Shown here: positions 15,988-24,356 of the stretch, one piece after another
How the letters are laid out: every line of letters starts with the position of its first letter
Position numbering within the stretch: position 1 is the stretch's first letter
NCBI GenBank assembly: GCA_903875225.1
Contig: CAIQVJ010000120.1
Span: forward strand, 1 to 64,000
Source: an uncultured Pseudomonadota bacterium
Lineage (GTDB): Bacteria; Myxococcota_A; UBA796; SXON01
Reading direction: 5' to 3'
DNA length: 64,000 nucleotides
Notes under the pieces: generated by a model
Told to the model about the DNA's origin: nothing
The model's database searches: none
The model's input: only the letters and a program-made list of their open reading frames with translations
Translations under genes and position numbers: made by a program

Positions 15988-16536
15988 ATGACCCCCCAGC
16001 CCGCGCTCGCCGCCGCCCCGCTCCGGGAGGTTGCCACGCTCGATGGTGACGCGTTCGGCGCGGCGCTGGCGAGCGCGGAGCCCGCCCATCGCGCGCTCGC
16101 CGGGCGCATGCTGGGCAACGCCGAGGACGCCCACGACGCCCTCCAGGAGGCCTGGCTCCGGGCCTGGGAGCACCGGGGTTCGTTGCAGACCGCCGCTGCC
16201 CTGCACGGCTGGCTGCGGCAGATCGTGGCCCGGGAGTGCCTGCGGGCGTTGCGGATCCGGGCGGTGCGTAGCTGGCTCCCGTTCGCCGAGCCGCTCGACC
16301 CGGGGCCGGGGCCGGAACGCGCGGCAGGCGACGCCGAGACGTGGCGTCGGGCGCGGCGGATCGTCGAACGGCTCCCGCCCCAGCAGCGACTCCTGTGGGG
16401 CCTGCGGTTCGACGAAGGCTGGACCGTGCCGGAGATCGCGGCAGCGACGGGCCTTTCGGCCGAGACGGTGAAGACGCATCTTTCCAGGGCGCTCACGCAG
16501 GTGCAGCGCCGAATGGGAGTGAACCATGGACTGTGA
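15988..16536 (+). CDS. ECF-type RNA polymerase sigma factor
   Basis: 182 residues. Region 2 is the RMLGNAEDAHDALQEAWL segment with the usual DA..ALQE helix. Region 4 is VERLPPQQRLLWGLRFDE followed by the helix-turn-helix WTVPEIAAATGLSAETVKTH. It would direct polymerase to a specific stress regulon. ATG 15988 fits the family length; earlier in-frame codons lie in low-complexity sequence. Its end overlaps the anti-sigma gene by 11 nt, the usual arrangement for a sigma held by its co-translated anti-sigma. Confidence 0.9.
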   Translation: MTPQPALAAAPLREVATLDGDAFGAALASAEPAHRALAGRMLGNAEDAHDALQEAWLRAWEHRGSLQTAAALHGWLRQIVARECLRALRIRAVRSWLPFAEPLDPGPGPERAAGDAETWRRARRIVERLPPQQRLLWGLRFDEGWTVPEIAAATGLSAETVKTHLSRALTQVQRRMGVNHGL

Positions 16537-16942
16537 AAAGCTTCATCGCGCCCTGATCGAGGGGGAGCCGGGCCCGGCCGAACGGGACCACGCGCTGGGC
16601 TGCCCCGCGTGTGCTCGCTTGCTCGTGATCACGGCGCCGGCGCCCGAACCGGCTAGCGCGCCCCTGCCGCTGCGTGTGGGGCTCCGTGCGCGTCGCGCAC
16701 CGGTCCTGCTGGCGGTCGCCGCGGTCGTGTGCCTCGGCGTGCTCGGCGCCCGCGCTGCGTTCGAGGCTGCGAGCCCGACGCCGATGTCTGCGGCCCCCCC
16801 CGCCGGGCTCCAGGCCCGCGACGTTCCGCTCCTGGAGGGGCTCGCCCTCGACGACGCCCTCGACGACCCCTCCGGGGACGATCCCTTTGCCTCCCCTACC
16901 GACATCCTCTCGACCGCAGTCCTCCACAGGAGTCATCCATGA
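16526..16942 (+). CDS. Zinc-finger anti-sigma factor (single membrane span)
   Basis: 138 residues. The N-terminal ZAS-like motif is H22, C26, C29 (HALGCPAC, HX3CX2C). One transmembrane helix lies at about 58-77, followed by a periplasmic tail of about 60 residues rich in Pro and Asp. It should hold the upstream ECF sigma at the inner membrane and release it on a periplasmic signal. It overlaps both neighbours (11 nt with the sigma gene, 4 nt ATGA with the sensor gene), so the three are made together. Confidence 0.82.
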   Translation: MDCEKLHRALIEGEPGPAERDHALGCPACARLLVITAPAPEPASAPLPLRVGLRARRAPVLLAVAAVVCLGVLGARAAFEAASPTPMSAAPPAGLQARDVPLLEGLALDDALDDPSGDDPFASPTDILSTAVLHRSHP

Positions 16943-17376
16943 TCAAACGTTTCCTGCCCATCCTCCTCTGCTTCGGCCTCACCGCCAGCTTCGCACCCAT
17001 CGCGCACGCGGGGGACCGCTTCGACGAGATCGCCAGCACGCTCGGGCTGACCAGCGCGCAGAAGAAGGACGTCGCCGACATCGTGTACGAGTCGAAGGAG
17101 AAGCGCATCGGAATCAAGGCCCGGAGCGAGGCTGCCCGACTCGAGCTGGAACACCTGCTCGCCGAGACCACGGTGGACGAGCGTGCGGTGATGAAGTCGC
17201 TCGACGGGGTGAACGCCGCCAGCGCGGACCTGCGCAGGAACCGGGTCGAGCAGATCCTCGCCATCCGGAAGGTGCTCTCGCCCGAGCAATGGACCCAGCT
17301 CGCGGGCATCTGGAAGGAGAACCGCGAGGGGCGCCACGACCGTCACGGTGACGACGACGAGGGCGACGACGAATGA
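16939..17376 (+). CDS. Periplasmic Spy/CnrX-like metal or stress sensor
   Basis: 145 residues. The signal peptide (MIKRFLPILL..., cleaved after AHA near 24) is followed by an all-alpha Spy/CpxP-type hairpin with LTSAQKKDVADI and LSPEQWTQLAGIW, the LTxxQ-like turns of the Metal_resist/Spy fold. The tail is a His/Asp/Glu cluster, REGRHDRHGDDDEGDDE, a plausible metal ligand. The order sigma, anti-sigma, Spy-like sensor is that of cnrH-cnrY-cnrX in Cupriavidus, where CnrX senses Ni/Co. AGGAG lies upstream of ATG. Spy-like chaperone function is the alternative. Confidence 0.75.
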   Translation: MIKRFLPILLCFGLTASFAPIAHAGDRFDEIASTLGLTSAQKKDVADIVYESKEKRIGIKARSEAARLELEHLLAETTVDERAVMKSLDGVNAASADLRRNRVEQILAIRKVLSPEQWTQLAGIWKENREGRHDRHGDDDEGDDE

Positions 17377-17447
17377 CGGACGGGCCGCCCAGGGGGGGCC
17401 CCCAGCGCCGATCGCCGGGTTAGGCTGGCGCCCCCACCGAGGCCCCA

Positions 17448-18668
17448 ATGTCTAAAATCAAAGTGAAGACCCCGCTCGTCGACATGGACGGCGATGAGAT
17501 GACCCGGATCATCTGGCAGTTCATCAAGGACAAGCTGATCCTGCCGTACCTGGACATCGAGCTCGCCTACTACGATCTCGGAGTCGAGAACCGCGACGCG
17601 ACCAACGACCAGGTCACCGTCGACTCGGCCAACGCCACGAAGAAGTACGGCGTGGCCGTGAAGTGCGCGACCATCACCCCCGACGAAGCCCGGGTGAAGG
17701 AGTTCAACCTCAAGGAGATGTGGAAGTCGCCGAACGGCACGATCCGCAACATCATCGGCGGCACGATCTTCCGCGAGCCGATCATCTGCAAGAACGTGCC
17801 CAGGCTCGTGCCCGGCTGGACCAGGCCGATCGTCATCGGCCGTCACGCGTTCGGCGACCAGTACCGCGCCACGGACTTCCTGATCCCCGGCGCCGGCACG
17901 CTCACGATGACCTTCACCCCCAAGGGCGGCGGCGCGCCGACCAACTACAAGGTGTTCGACTTCCCGGAGTCCGGCGTCGCGATGGGCATGTACAACCTGG
18001 ATGACTCGATCATCGGGTTCGCGCGCTCGTCCATGACCTACGCGCTCAGCCGCGGCTGGCCGCTCTACCTGTCCACGAAGAACACGATCCTCAAGCGCTA
18101 CGACGGCCGCTTCAAGGATCTCTTCCAGAAGGTCTTCGACGAGGAGTTCGCCACGGCGTTCGCAGCCAAGGGCATCGTGTACGAGCACCGCCTGATCGAC
18201 GACATGGTCGCATCCGCGCTCAAGTGGGAAGGCGGCTTCGTGTGGGCCTGCAAGAACTACGACGGCGACGTGCAGTCCGACACCGTGGCCCAGGGCTTCG
18301 GCAGCCTCGGCCTGATGACCTCCGTGCTGCTCACGCCCGACGGCAAGACCGTCGAGGCCGAAGCCGCGCACGGCACCGTCACGCGGCACTACCGCGAGCA
18401 CCAGAAGGGCCGTCCGACCTCCACGAACCCGATCGCCTCGATCTTTGCGTGGACCCAGGGGCTCAAGTACCGCGGCCAGTTCGACAACACGCCCGACGTC
18501 GTGAAGTTCGCCGAGGCGCTCGAGCGCGTGTGCGTCGAGACCGTCGAGTCCGGCAAGATGACCAAGGATCTGGCGAGCCTCATCGGCCCCGACCAGCCCT
18601 GGCTCACCACCGAGAAGTTCCTCGACGCGCTGGACCAGGGCCTCAAGGCCGAGATGGCGCGCTGGTAG
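17448..18668 (+). CDS. icd: NADP-dependent isocitrate dehydrogenase, IDH1 type
   Basis: 406 residues, matching the homodimeric eukaryotic/cytosolic-type IDH rather than E. coli Icd. Signatures are PLVDMDGDEMTRIIW, the substrate loop KSPNGTIRN, IGRHAFGDQYRATDF, the metal-binding DDMVA segment, and the NADP segment around EAAHGTVTRHYREHQKG. It oxidises isocitrate to 2-oxoglutarate in the TCA cycle and makes NADPH. It stands alone 71 nt after the sensor gene, with its own GAGG before the start. Confidence 0.95.
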   Translation: MSKIKVKTPLVDMDGDEMTRIIWQFIKDKLILPYLDIELAYYDLGVENRDATNDQVTVDSANATKKYGVAVKCATITPDEARVKEFNLKEMWKSPNGTIRNIIGGTIFREPIICKNVPRLVPGWTRPIVIGRHAFGDQYRATDFLIPGAGTLTMTFTPKGGGAPTNYKVFDFPESGVAMGMYNLDDSIIGFARSSMTYALSRGWPLYLSTKNTILKRYDGRFKDLFQKVFDEEFATAFAAKGIVYEHRLIDDMVASALKWEGGFVWACKNYDGDVQSDTVAQGFGSLGLMTSVLLTPDGKTVEAEAAHGTVTRHYREHQKGRPTSTNPIASIFAWTQGLKYRGQFDNTPDVVKFAEALERVCVETVESGKMTKDLASLIGPDQPWLTTEKFLDALDQGLKAEMARW

Positions 18669-18908
18669 GGGGGTAGGACCGAGGGCGGGTGCGGGCGGCC
18701 TCGCTCGCCCCGCCGCCTGGTCCAGATCGGGCGGTGAGACGGCCGTGAATCCCGGGCGGGCGATCACTCGCGCCGGGACAGCGGCAGCTGTGCTGAGCTG
18801 TGCGTCCGACTCAAGGCCGGGCCCGAGCGCATCCTGGAACTGGCGGAGCTTGTCTTCGAGTGCTGACTCGTGCTCGGCAGCCCGCTCGACCTCGTCCACA
18901 CACGACAA
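18669..18908. other. Intergenic stretch with no supportable gene
   Basis: This stretch lies between the icd stop and the rpsR terminator. Both strands stay open for 60 codons or more, but no start with a ribosome site, no recognisable protein and no RNA structure is evident. It is typical GC-rich non-coding sequence. Confidence 0.5.
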
Positions 18909-18938
18909 AAGGCCGGCCCCCTCGCGAGGGCCGGCCTT
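18909..18938 (-). terminator. rpsR intrinsic terminator
   Basis: Perfect 11-nt arms AAGGCCGGCCC (18909-18919) and GGGCCGGCCTT (18928-18938) with an 8-nt loop, 15 nt after the rpsR stop. On the minus strand the hairpin is followed by TTTTGTCG, a short U-tract. It is the strongest hairpin of its kind in the window. Confidence 0.75.
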
Positions 18939-18953
18939 CTGCTTGCGGTGAAC

Positions 18954-19151
18954 CTACTCGCGGTTGACGTACGGCAGGAGCGCGAGGTGCCGCGCGCGCT
19001 TGATGGCGAGCGAGACAGAGCGCTGCTGCTTGGCGGACAGGCCCGTGATGCGGCGGGGGAGCACCTTGCCGCGCTCCGTGAGGAACCGCTTCAAACGGCT
19101 CGGGTCCTTGTAGTCAGCAACTTCTTCGATCTTCACTTTTTGGTCGGCCAC
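18954..19151 (-). CDS. rpsR: Small ribosomal subunit protein bS18
   Basis: 65 residues, slightly shorter than the usual 75. Diagnostic segments are YKDPSRLKRFLTERGK, LPRRITGLSAKQQR and LAIKRARHLALLPY. It binds 16S rRNA with bS6. The start is GTG with GGAG 6 nt upstream. Unlike the common rpsF-ssb-rpsR-rplI cluster it stands alone, with its own terminator. The zinc-binding cysteines of some bS18 forms are absent. Confidence 0.95.
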   Translation of the reverse strand: MADQKVKIEEVADYKDPSRLKRFLTERGKVLPRRITGLSAKQQRSVSLAIKRARHLALLPYVNRE

Positions 19152-19223
19152 GGAGTCTCCAGAATCAGGCCCCGCTGTCTATGCGGGAGGGAGGGAAAAG
19201 GCAAGGGTGCGGGGGCTGTGGAG

Positions 19224-19532
19224 TCACATGCCTTCGATCGTGTGCCGCTGGTGCGTGAGGATCACGCAGTCGGAGCGGGGGTGCGCGGAGCACAGGCAGG
19301 TGAGCCCTCGCGCGAGATCGTCCTCGCCGAGCACGAACTGTTCCTCGAGGTGCACCTGACCGGAGAGCACCTGGCCCACGCAGGTGCCGCAGGCCGCGCT
19401 GCGGCACGAGTACGGCAGGCCCAGGCCCTTTGACTCGGCAGCCTCGAGGATCGGCTGGTCATCGCGACAGGGCACCTCCATGTCGATGCCCTCCGCGGGG
19501 TTCTGCAGCCGGATCGTGTACACCCGGCTCAT
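19224..19532 (-). CDS. 2Fe-2S ferredoxin, plant/[2Fe-2S]-type
   Basis: 102 residues with the cluster ligands C43, C48, C51 (CRSAACGTC) and C79 (LTCLC), and the usual PILEAAESKGLGLPYSC lead-in. It carries electrons in the cytoplasm; no signal peptide is present. It is the last gene of a minus-strand run behind three exported proteins, its ATG overlapping the stop of the previous gene by 4 nt. A dedicated redox partner is not adjacent, which makes its position curious. Confidence 0.9.
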   Translation of the reverse strand: MSRVYTIRLQNPAEGIDMEVPCRDDQPILEAAESKGLGLPYSCRSAACGTCVGQVLSGQVHLEEQFVLGEDDLARGLTCLCSAHPRSDCVILTHQRHTIEGM

Positions 19533-20779
19533 TTTGCGGCCTCTGCGCGGAACTCCACGTTGACGTCGACGGCGTAGGGGGTGCCGGTCTTTGCGAAGCG
19601 GGCGCTGCGAAGGGCGATCTCGCAGGCGTCGGCGAGGGCCTCGTAGCCCTTGTACACGCTGGCGGCGGTGACCTTGCCGTCCTTGTCCACCTCCACGCGG
19701 GCGGTGACCGAGGTCGTGGGCAGGCCAAGCTGCTTGCCAGCGACGGGCATCGCGGGGATGAAGAGCGGCTGCATGCCCAGGGTCGCGAAGTCGACCAGCG
19801 CGAGGCCCGTCGTGAGCTCGGGCGCAGGCAGGTCCCGCTTCGGCGCGCGGCTGGCCATCAACGAGATGGGGGCCGCACCATCGGGCAGGAAGCTGTCGAC
19901 CATCTGCATCGCGGTGGACTGGTAGAACTCGATGTCGGTGTCGACGTCGTTGGAGGCCACGGTGAGGCGCCCGTCCACGGTCAGGCCCCGCCAGACGACG
20001 TGCCCGAGCGTGAGGTCGAACGCCGCCTGCGCGGCCAGCCGGGTGTCGATGATCCGCACGCCGCTCGCCGCGTCGGACGCGCTGCCGTACGAGAGCTTGC
20101 CCTGCCCGGAGGTGTTGATGGGCAGCAGGTTGTCGGAGACGGGGCCCGTGGTGTACTGCATCTCGTAGGCGCCGGTGGTGCCGGTGGTGGTGGGCAGCAT
20201 CATGAGCGCCGACGTGGAGGTGAGCTTCCATCCTCGCTTGAAGTCGTCGATGGCGGTGGGGAGGGGGAGCTCGAACCCGCAGTACGCGCGCTGAAGCAGG
20301 ATCCGCTCGAACTCGATGACCTCGCCGGACATCGCGTTGATGCGCTTGACTCCCTGCAGGTCGAAGGTGCGGATGCGACCGTCCGGGGAGAGCAGCATCT
20401 CCACCTTCGCGGTCTTGAGCTGCTCGCTGATCCCCGCATACACCTGGGGGAGCTTCTCATCGGCGGGCAGCGCCCACGGGTCGCCCGTGAACTTGACAAA
20501 CGCGAACGTGCAGTCCAGCACGGTGTTCTTGCCCTCGGGGTTCGCCGTGCACTCGGTGTCGACCACGATCTTCGTCCGCATGGACGTGGCCTCGGTGTGG
20601 ACGCCCTTGGGGTCGACGTACGCGAGCGCGAACCCGCGCGGGGTGTGCAGCTCCGTCTCCAGGTGCCAACGCGTGACCTCACCCGCCTTCCAGGACCACG
20701 TCGGGACGGTGGTGAGGTCTGCGGAGGAGGCCGCCAGGGCGGGCCCGGCATGGGCGAGGAGCAGGGCAAGAAGGGGCAT
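19529..20779 (-). CDS. Exported protein with TonB-like C-terminal domain
   Basis: 416 residues. The signal peptide ends near ALA/AS (about 17). A beta-rich domain of unknown type covers about 25-335; it has paired cysteines (TECTANPEGKNTVLDC and one near 169). The last 70 residues (VTARVEVDKDGKVTAASVYKG...) have the fold pattern of the TonB C-terminal domain, beta-beta-alpha-beta. No transmembrane anchor or proline-rich span is present, so this is not a classical TonB. It is third in the operon, 29 nt after the previous stop. Function unknown. Confidence 0.7.
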   Translation of the reverse strand: MPLLALLLAHAGPALAASSADLTTVPTWSWKAGEVTRWHLETELHTPRGFALAYVDPKGVHTEATSMRTKIVVDTECTANPEGKNTVLDCTFAFVKFTGDPWALPADEKLPQVYAGISEQLKTAKVEMLLSPDGRIRTFDLQGVKRINAMSGEVIEFERILLQRAYCGFELPLPTAIDDFKRGWKLTSTSALMMLPTTTGTTGAYEMQYTTGPVSDNLLPINTSGQGKLSYGSASDAASGVRIIDTRLAAQAAFDLTLGHVVWRGLTVDGRLTVASNDVDTDIEFYQSTAMQMVDSFLPDGAAPISLMASRAPKRDLPAPELTTGLALVDFATLGMQPLFIPAMPVAGKQLGLPTTSVTARVEVDKDGKVTAASVYKGYEALADACEIALRSARFAKTGTPYAVDVNVEFRAEAAK

Positions 20780-20808
20780 GAAGACTCCAGGGTCTCAGAT
20801 CGGGGGGT

Positions 20809-22302
20809 TCAGAGCAGGCGACCGAACCCGATCCGGAAGGCGCCAGCATAGTTTGCGCTGCCTTCCTGCGGCCACCCTGGTGACTGAACGGTACGAAATC
20901 CGTCGAGCGAGAGGCGCAGCCAGGTCTTGCCGTCGGTGATCGGCACCCCGAACGTCAGGTTGCCGCCGAACCCCGTGGAGCCGGGGAAGAACATGCCATA
21001 GTTCACTCCGAGGCTGAACAGCGGCACGCCCCTGGTGGGGCGCGGCAGGTACACGCCGATCCCGCCCCAGGCTCGCACGCCAGCGGGGGAGAGCGCGGGC
21101 GCTTCCGGTTCGCCGCCGTATGCAAAGCGCTTCACGGGCGTAAGCAGCATGGTGCCGCCGACGTTCACGAGGAAGTTGTAGATGCCGAGCTGTCCGCCGA
21201 GCTGCGGGCCGAACTGCGGGGTGGTCTGCACGGCGCCCGCCTGCTTCGCGAAGGCGGAGCTGTTCAGGAACCCGCCGCCGACATCGCCCGTGAGCATGAA
21301 GGTGACGGGCTTCGGGCGGATGATCACCGCCCCGGGGGTCCAGGGGACGATGTGACCGTGGCCCTTCTCGTCCACGGCAGCCAGGTAGACGCGGGGCACT
21401 TTTCCGTTCACCGGTGCGATGGCGGTGAGCGCCTTCGTCATGCCGTCGGGCAGTCCGTCGAGCTTTCCGGAGAGCACCAGTGCCTTCGCTGCGGTGAGGT
21501 CGGACTCGGTCAGCAGCGCCTGGATGTCGACCGTCTCGCCGCTCGCGATGTCGAAGTCTGCCCGGCCGGCGATGCGGGTGCCCGCCTGTGCGTGCGCGTA
21601 GTGATGTCCCGGGAGCACCGGCAGGTCCGACACGCCCGGGGCGAGCGCCCGACCGTCCACCACAAGCGAGACCCCTGGGGGCGCCGCGGTGAAGTGGATG
21701 ATGCCCGGTGCGAGGGCCTTCGCTGCGGTGCGGTACTGCTCGATGCGCACGAGGATCTGCCCATCGCCGAGCTCGTCGCGGGTCCAGGCGCGGTCCGGGT
21801 CCAGCGCCAGCAGGTCCGTCAGCGGCTTCGATGCCACCATGTCGCCCACGACCACGCGAAACGGCCCGGCGTCCTCGATCGTCGCGAAGCGTGTGTCCTG
21901 GAACGCGCGCATGACGGCCGTGCTCTCGAGCACGAGCGCCTGCTCCAGCACGTTGCGGTCGGCGTCGTCCTTCACGAGCGTGACAGCGTCGACGGTCGTC
22001 CGCAGCGCCTGGGCGATGCCCAGCTCGACGTCGAACTCGTCCCAGCGCTTGCGTCCCGCGTCGTTCGCGGTCTGCACCGCGTCGACTCGCGTCCGGTCAT
22101 CCGGGGTGCGGTCGCCGGGAGCGTACGCAACGTCCCCCCAGTCCAGCTGGGCACCTCCGGCCGTCAGCCGCGCCATCTTCTGCTGCACCTCGGCCGGCGG
22201 GAGCAGGCCCTCGGTCCACACGATCACGGCGGGCGCGAGCGGGGCGGCTTCAGGCGTGGCTGCTGCGGCGTTCAGGGAAAGGGTGAGGAGGAGGGGCAAC
22301 AT
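20809..22302 (-). CDS. Exported protein with PEGA-like domain and C-terminal barrel
   Basis: 497 residues with a short signal peptide ending AAAA (near 15). Residues 25-200 are alpha/beta of unknown type. Residues 203-264 fit a PEGA-type domain (PPGVSLVVDGRAL ... LPVLPGHHYAHA), a surface or S-layer-linked module. From about 330 to the end there are amphipathic strands ending GAFRIGFGRLL, which suggests an outer-membrane barrel. It begins directly at the stop of the upstream gene with no gap, so the two are coupled. Function unknown. Confidence 0.68.
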   Translation of the reverse strand: MLPLLLTLSLNAAAATPEAAPLAPAVIVWTEGLLPPAEVQQKMARLTAGGAQLDWGDVAYAPGDRTPDDRTRVDAVQTANDAGRKRWDEFDVELGIAQALRTTVDAVTLVKDDADRNVLEQALVLESTAVMRAFQDTRFATIEDAGPFRVVVGDMVASKPLTDLLALDPDRAWTRDELGDGQILVRIEQYRTAAKALAPGIIHFTAAPPGVSLVVDGRALAPGVSDLPVLPGHHYAHAQAGTRIAGRADFDIASGETVDIQALLTESDLTAAKALVLSGKLDGLPDGMTKALTAIAPVNGKVPRVYLAAVDEKGHGHIVPWTPGAVIIRPKPVTFMLTGDVGGGFLNSSAFAKQAGAVQTTPQFGPQLGGQLGIYNFLVNVGGTMLLTPVKRFAYGGEPEAPALSPAGVRAWGGIGVYLPRPTRGVPLFSLGVNYGMFFPGSTGFGGNLTFGVPITDGKTWLRLSLDGFRTVQSPGWPQEGSANYAGAFRIGFGRLL

Positions 22303-24246
22303 TCAGAACGTGACGCCGGCGCCAGCCGTGATTCCGAAGACGGGCATCGCGTTGATCCCGAGCTTGTTGTCGGTGTGCCAGACCGAATGGCCGAAGGGCC
22401 ACATGACGCCCCCGCGCAGGTCTACGTCGATCAAGAGGTGCACCCGCCCGTTCTTCGTGGGCTTGAGGATCGGCGGCTGGAAGGTCCAGCCGGCGTGGGC
22501 GGTTGTCTGCAGCGCGTGTGGCAGGTTGTCCCAGCCCACGCGCCCGCCCAGGTGGGGGCCGAACCCGATGCCGGCGTCCCGGCCGAGCACTGCGGAGACG
22601 CCCATGTAGACGTTCCTGTTGATCAGCGCTTCGTTGTAGACGGGCGTGCCCACGTCCTTGACCTTGGCGGCATCGTCGGTCTCAGGGTCATAAGGTCGGT
22701 AGTCGCCGGTGGCCGGGTCCTTGACGACGGCGTTCGCGTTGATGATCGCGAGCCCGTCCTCGTTCCCGTGCATCCAGTAGCGCTCGGTGAACGTCCCGGC
22801 GGTGTTGAACCCGGGCTCGACGCCCACGTTCACCATCAGCCGGTTGTAGTGCCCGCGCAGCTCGAAGTTGAGCGGCACGTACCCGCTCGCGAGGCTCACC
22901 CCGGCGCGGCTCAAGGCCTCGGCCTTCGGGTCGAAGGTCGTGGGGTCGGAGGGGTTGGTGACCGTGGTGTCCACGTTCGGGGTCATGCCGCTGTACATGA
23001 TGCCGACCGAGGCGAGGATCGCAAACCGCACGGGGAAGCCGTCGTCGCCGCCGCCGACCAGCTGCAGGGTCGCGCTCGGCCGGTCGTAGCGCCACACTTT
23101 GGTCTTGTTCGGGTTCCCGTCCTCCGGAACGGCGATGTAGATCTCTGCCTTTTCGTGGATCTTGGCGTAGATCGCGAGGTAGTTCAGGCTCGCGCCGTCG
23201 AGGGCGGGCGTGCACTCGTTGGGGTGCAGGAACAACTGGTCGATGAGCTCGTTGCCCATCTTCTTCCGGGCGGTCTCGACCACGTCGTAGATCTTGTTGT
23301 CGAGCTTGGTGACCTCCAGCCGCTCGGAGAGGCCGTGCCCGGAGTCCTTCCGCTTGAGGTAGATGTCGGTGCGCCCCATGAAGATCTCGTTCCGGCCGAG
23401 GTCCGAGGGCTCTGTCAGGATGCCGTTGAGGTACACCTCGTACAACTTGCTGAATTCTTCGGCGTTGAACGCGACGCCCTGTTCGGAGAAGTCGATCTGC
23501 AGGCTCGGGTACGCGCCCTGCTGGAGCTGCTGCAGGATGAAGCCGACGTTCGCGTTGAGCTCCTGGTCGGTCAGCTTGCTCATCAGCGCCGGGTCCTGGA
23601 ACGCGAGCGTGGCGGCGAGGAAGTAGTAGTAGTTCACGGCCTGGGCGCCGATCTGCTCGTAGAACGGCGGGATGTTCTGGTTCTGGCTGTCTGCCGCGCG
23701 GCCGATCTGGGCATAGAGCAGGAACAGGGGCTCGCGCAGCTCCACGCGGTCCACGAACCAGAGTTGCTCGGTCAGATCCCGGAGCTCGCCGGCCTTCAGG
23801 CCCCACTGGTCGGGCTGGAGCGCGTTCCAGGGCACGCCCGAGATCTCGTCCACCGCGGCCCGCACCCGCGCGACGTTCTGCGGAGGGACCATGGCGGGCT
23901 GCATCGCCGGGACGACCGTCCGGTCCGGGACCGTGCGTCCGTTCTGGTACAGGTCGACATCGGGGTAGAACTGGGCGTCGGGCCGCGCGATGACCGAACG
24001 CACGATGCGTTGCACGGTCGTGTCGGTGTAGTCCGTGCCCTTCACGCCGTTCCACTTGAGCACCACGACTCGGGCGGTCTTCTCCTTCTTCTTCTTCTCC
24101 GCCTCCTTCTCGGCGTCGGTCATCTCCTTGGCCTGCTCCTGGCCTTTCTTGCTCTTGAGGTTGTCTTCGGCACCCTTGGTGTCGACCGCGTGTGCGGTGC
24201 CGAAAAGGCCGATCAGGCCCACCCAAACAGCAATGAACCAGCTCAT
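22303..24246 (-). CDS. Large exported protein, putative outer-membrane barrel
   Basis: 647 residues: signal peptide ending TAHA (20), a Lys/Glu-rich helical stretch at about 24-58, then a mixed domain with many Tyr/Asn/Gln residues (about 60-330). From about 380 there are alternating strands with glycine turns ending AGAGVTF; a final Phe is the usual signal for barrel assembly. It is first in the four-gene operon, with GGAG 8 nt before ATG. No family recognised. With the PEGA/barrel protein and the TonB-like domain protein it looks like a dedicated envelope assembly. Confidence 0.68.
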   Translation of the reverse strand: MSWFIAVWVGLIGLFGTAHAVDTKGAEDNLKSKKGQEQAKEMTDAEKEAEKKKKEKTARVVVLKWNGVKGTDYTDTTVQRIVRSVIARPDAQFYPDVDLYQNGRTVPDRTVVPAMQPAMVPPQNVARVRAAVDEISGVPWNALQPDQWGLKAGELRDLTEQLWFVDRVELREPLFLLYAQIGRAADSQNQNIPPFYEQIGAQAVNYYYFLAATLAFQDPALMSKLTDQELNANVGFILQQLQQGAYPSLQIDFSEQGVAFNAEEFSKLYEVYLNGILTEPSDLGRNEIFMGRTDIYLKRKDSGHGLSERLEVTKLDNKIYDVVETARKKMGNELIDQLFLHPNECTPALDGASLNYLAIYAKIHEKAEIYIAVPEDGNPNKTKVWRYDRPSATLQLVGGGDDGFPVRFAILASVGIMYSGMTPNVDTTVTNPSDPTTFDPKAEALSRAGVSLASGYVPLNFELRGHYNRLMVNVGVEPGFNTAGTFTERYWMHGNEDGLAIINANAVVKDPATGDYRPYDPETDDAAKVKDVGTPVYNEALINRNVYMGVSAVLGRDAGIGFGPHLGGRVGWDNLPHALQTTAHAGWTFQPPILKPTKNGRVHLLIDVDLRGGVMWPFGHSVWHTDNKLGINAMPVFGITAGAGVTF

Positions 24247-24283
24247 GCGTAGTCTCCGCCGGGGGGAGCCCGGGAACGGCGAA

Positions 24284-24291
24284 GATTAATA
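24284..24291 (-). promoter_or_regulatory. Possible -10 element of the exported-protein operon
   Basis: On the minus strand this reads TATTAATC, an A/T island in very GC-rich sequence, 38 nt before the start of the 647-residue protein. No good -35 is seen at 16-18 nt, so this is a weak call. Confidence 0.25.
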
Positions 24292-24334
24292 CGAAACGCG
24301 CCGTGGTGCCGGTTGATCGGCGGGTAGCGGCTCT

Positions 24335-24352
24335 GCGCGCTGCGCTGCGCGC
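24335..24352 (-). terminator. Hairpin after the Ser/Thr kinase gene
   Basis: GCGCGC-TGCGCT-GCGCGC: perfect 6-nt arms, 6-nt loop, 5 nt beyond the kinase stop. No U-tract. Likely 3'-end structure; terminator function unproven. Confidence 0.35.
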
Positions 24353-24356
24353 CGGC

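Noticed and set aside
18676..18908. Open frames on both strands between icd and rpsR
   Set aside because: No ribosome site, no recognisable protein, and the minus frame begins within the rpsR terminator region.
21352..24252. Very long open frame on the plus strand (966 codons)
   Set aside because: It is antisense to the two coupled exported-protein genes, is rich in Arg/Val/His/Gly with no domain, and has no ribosome site. Typical GC-rich antisense artefact.
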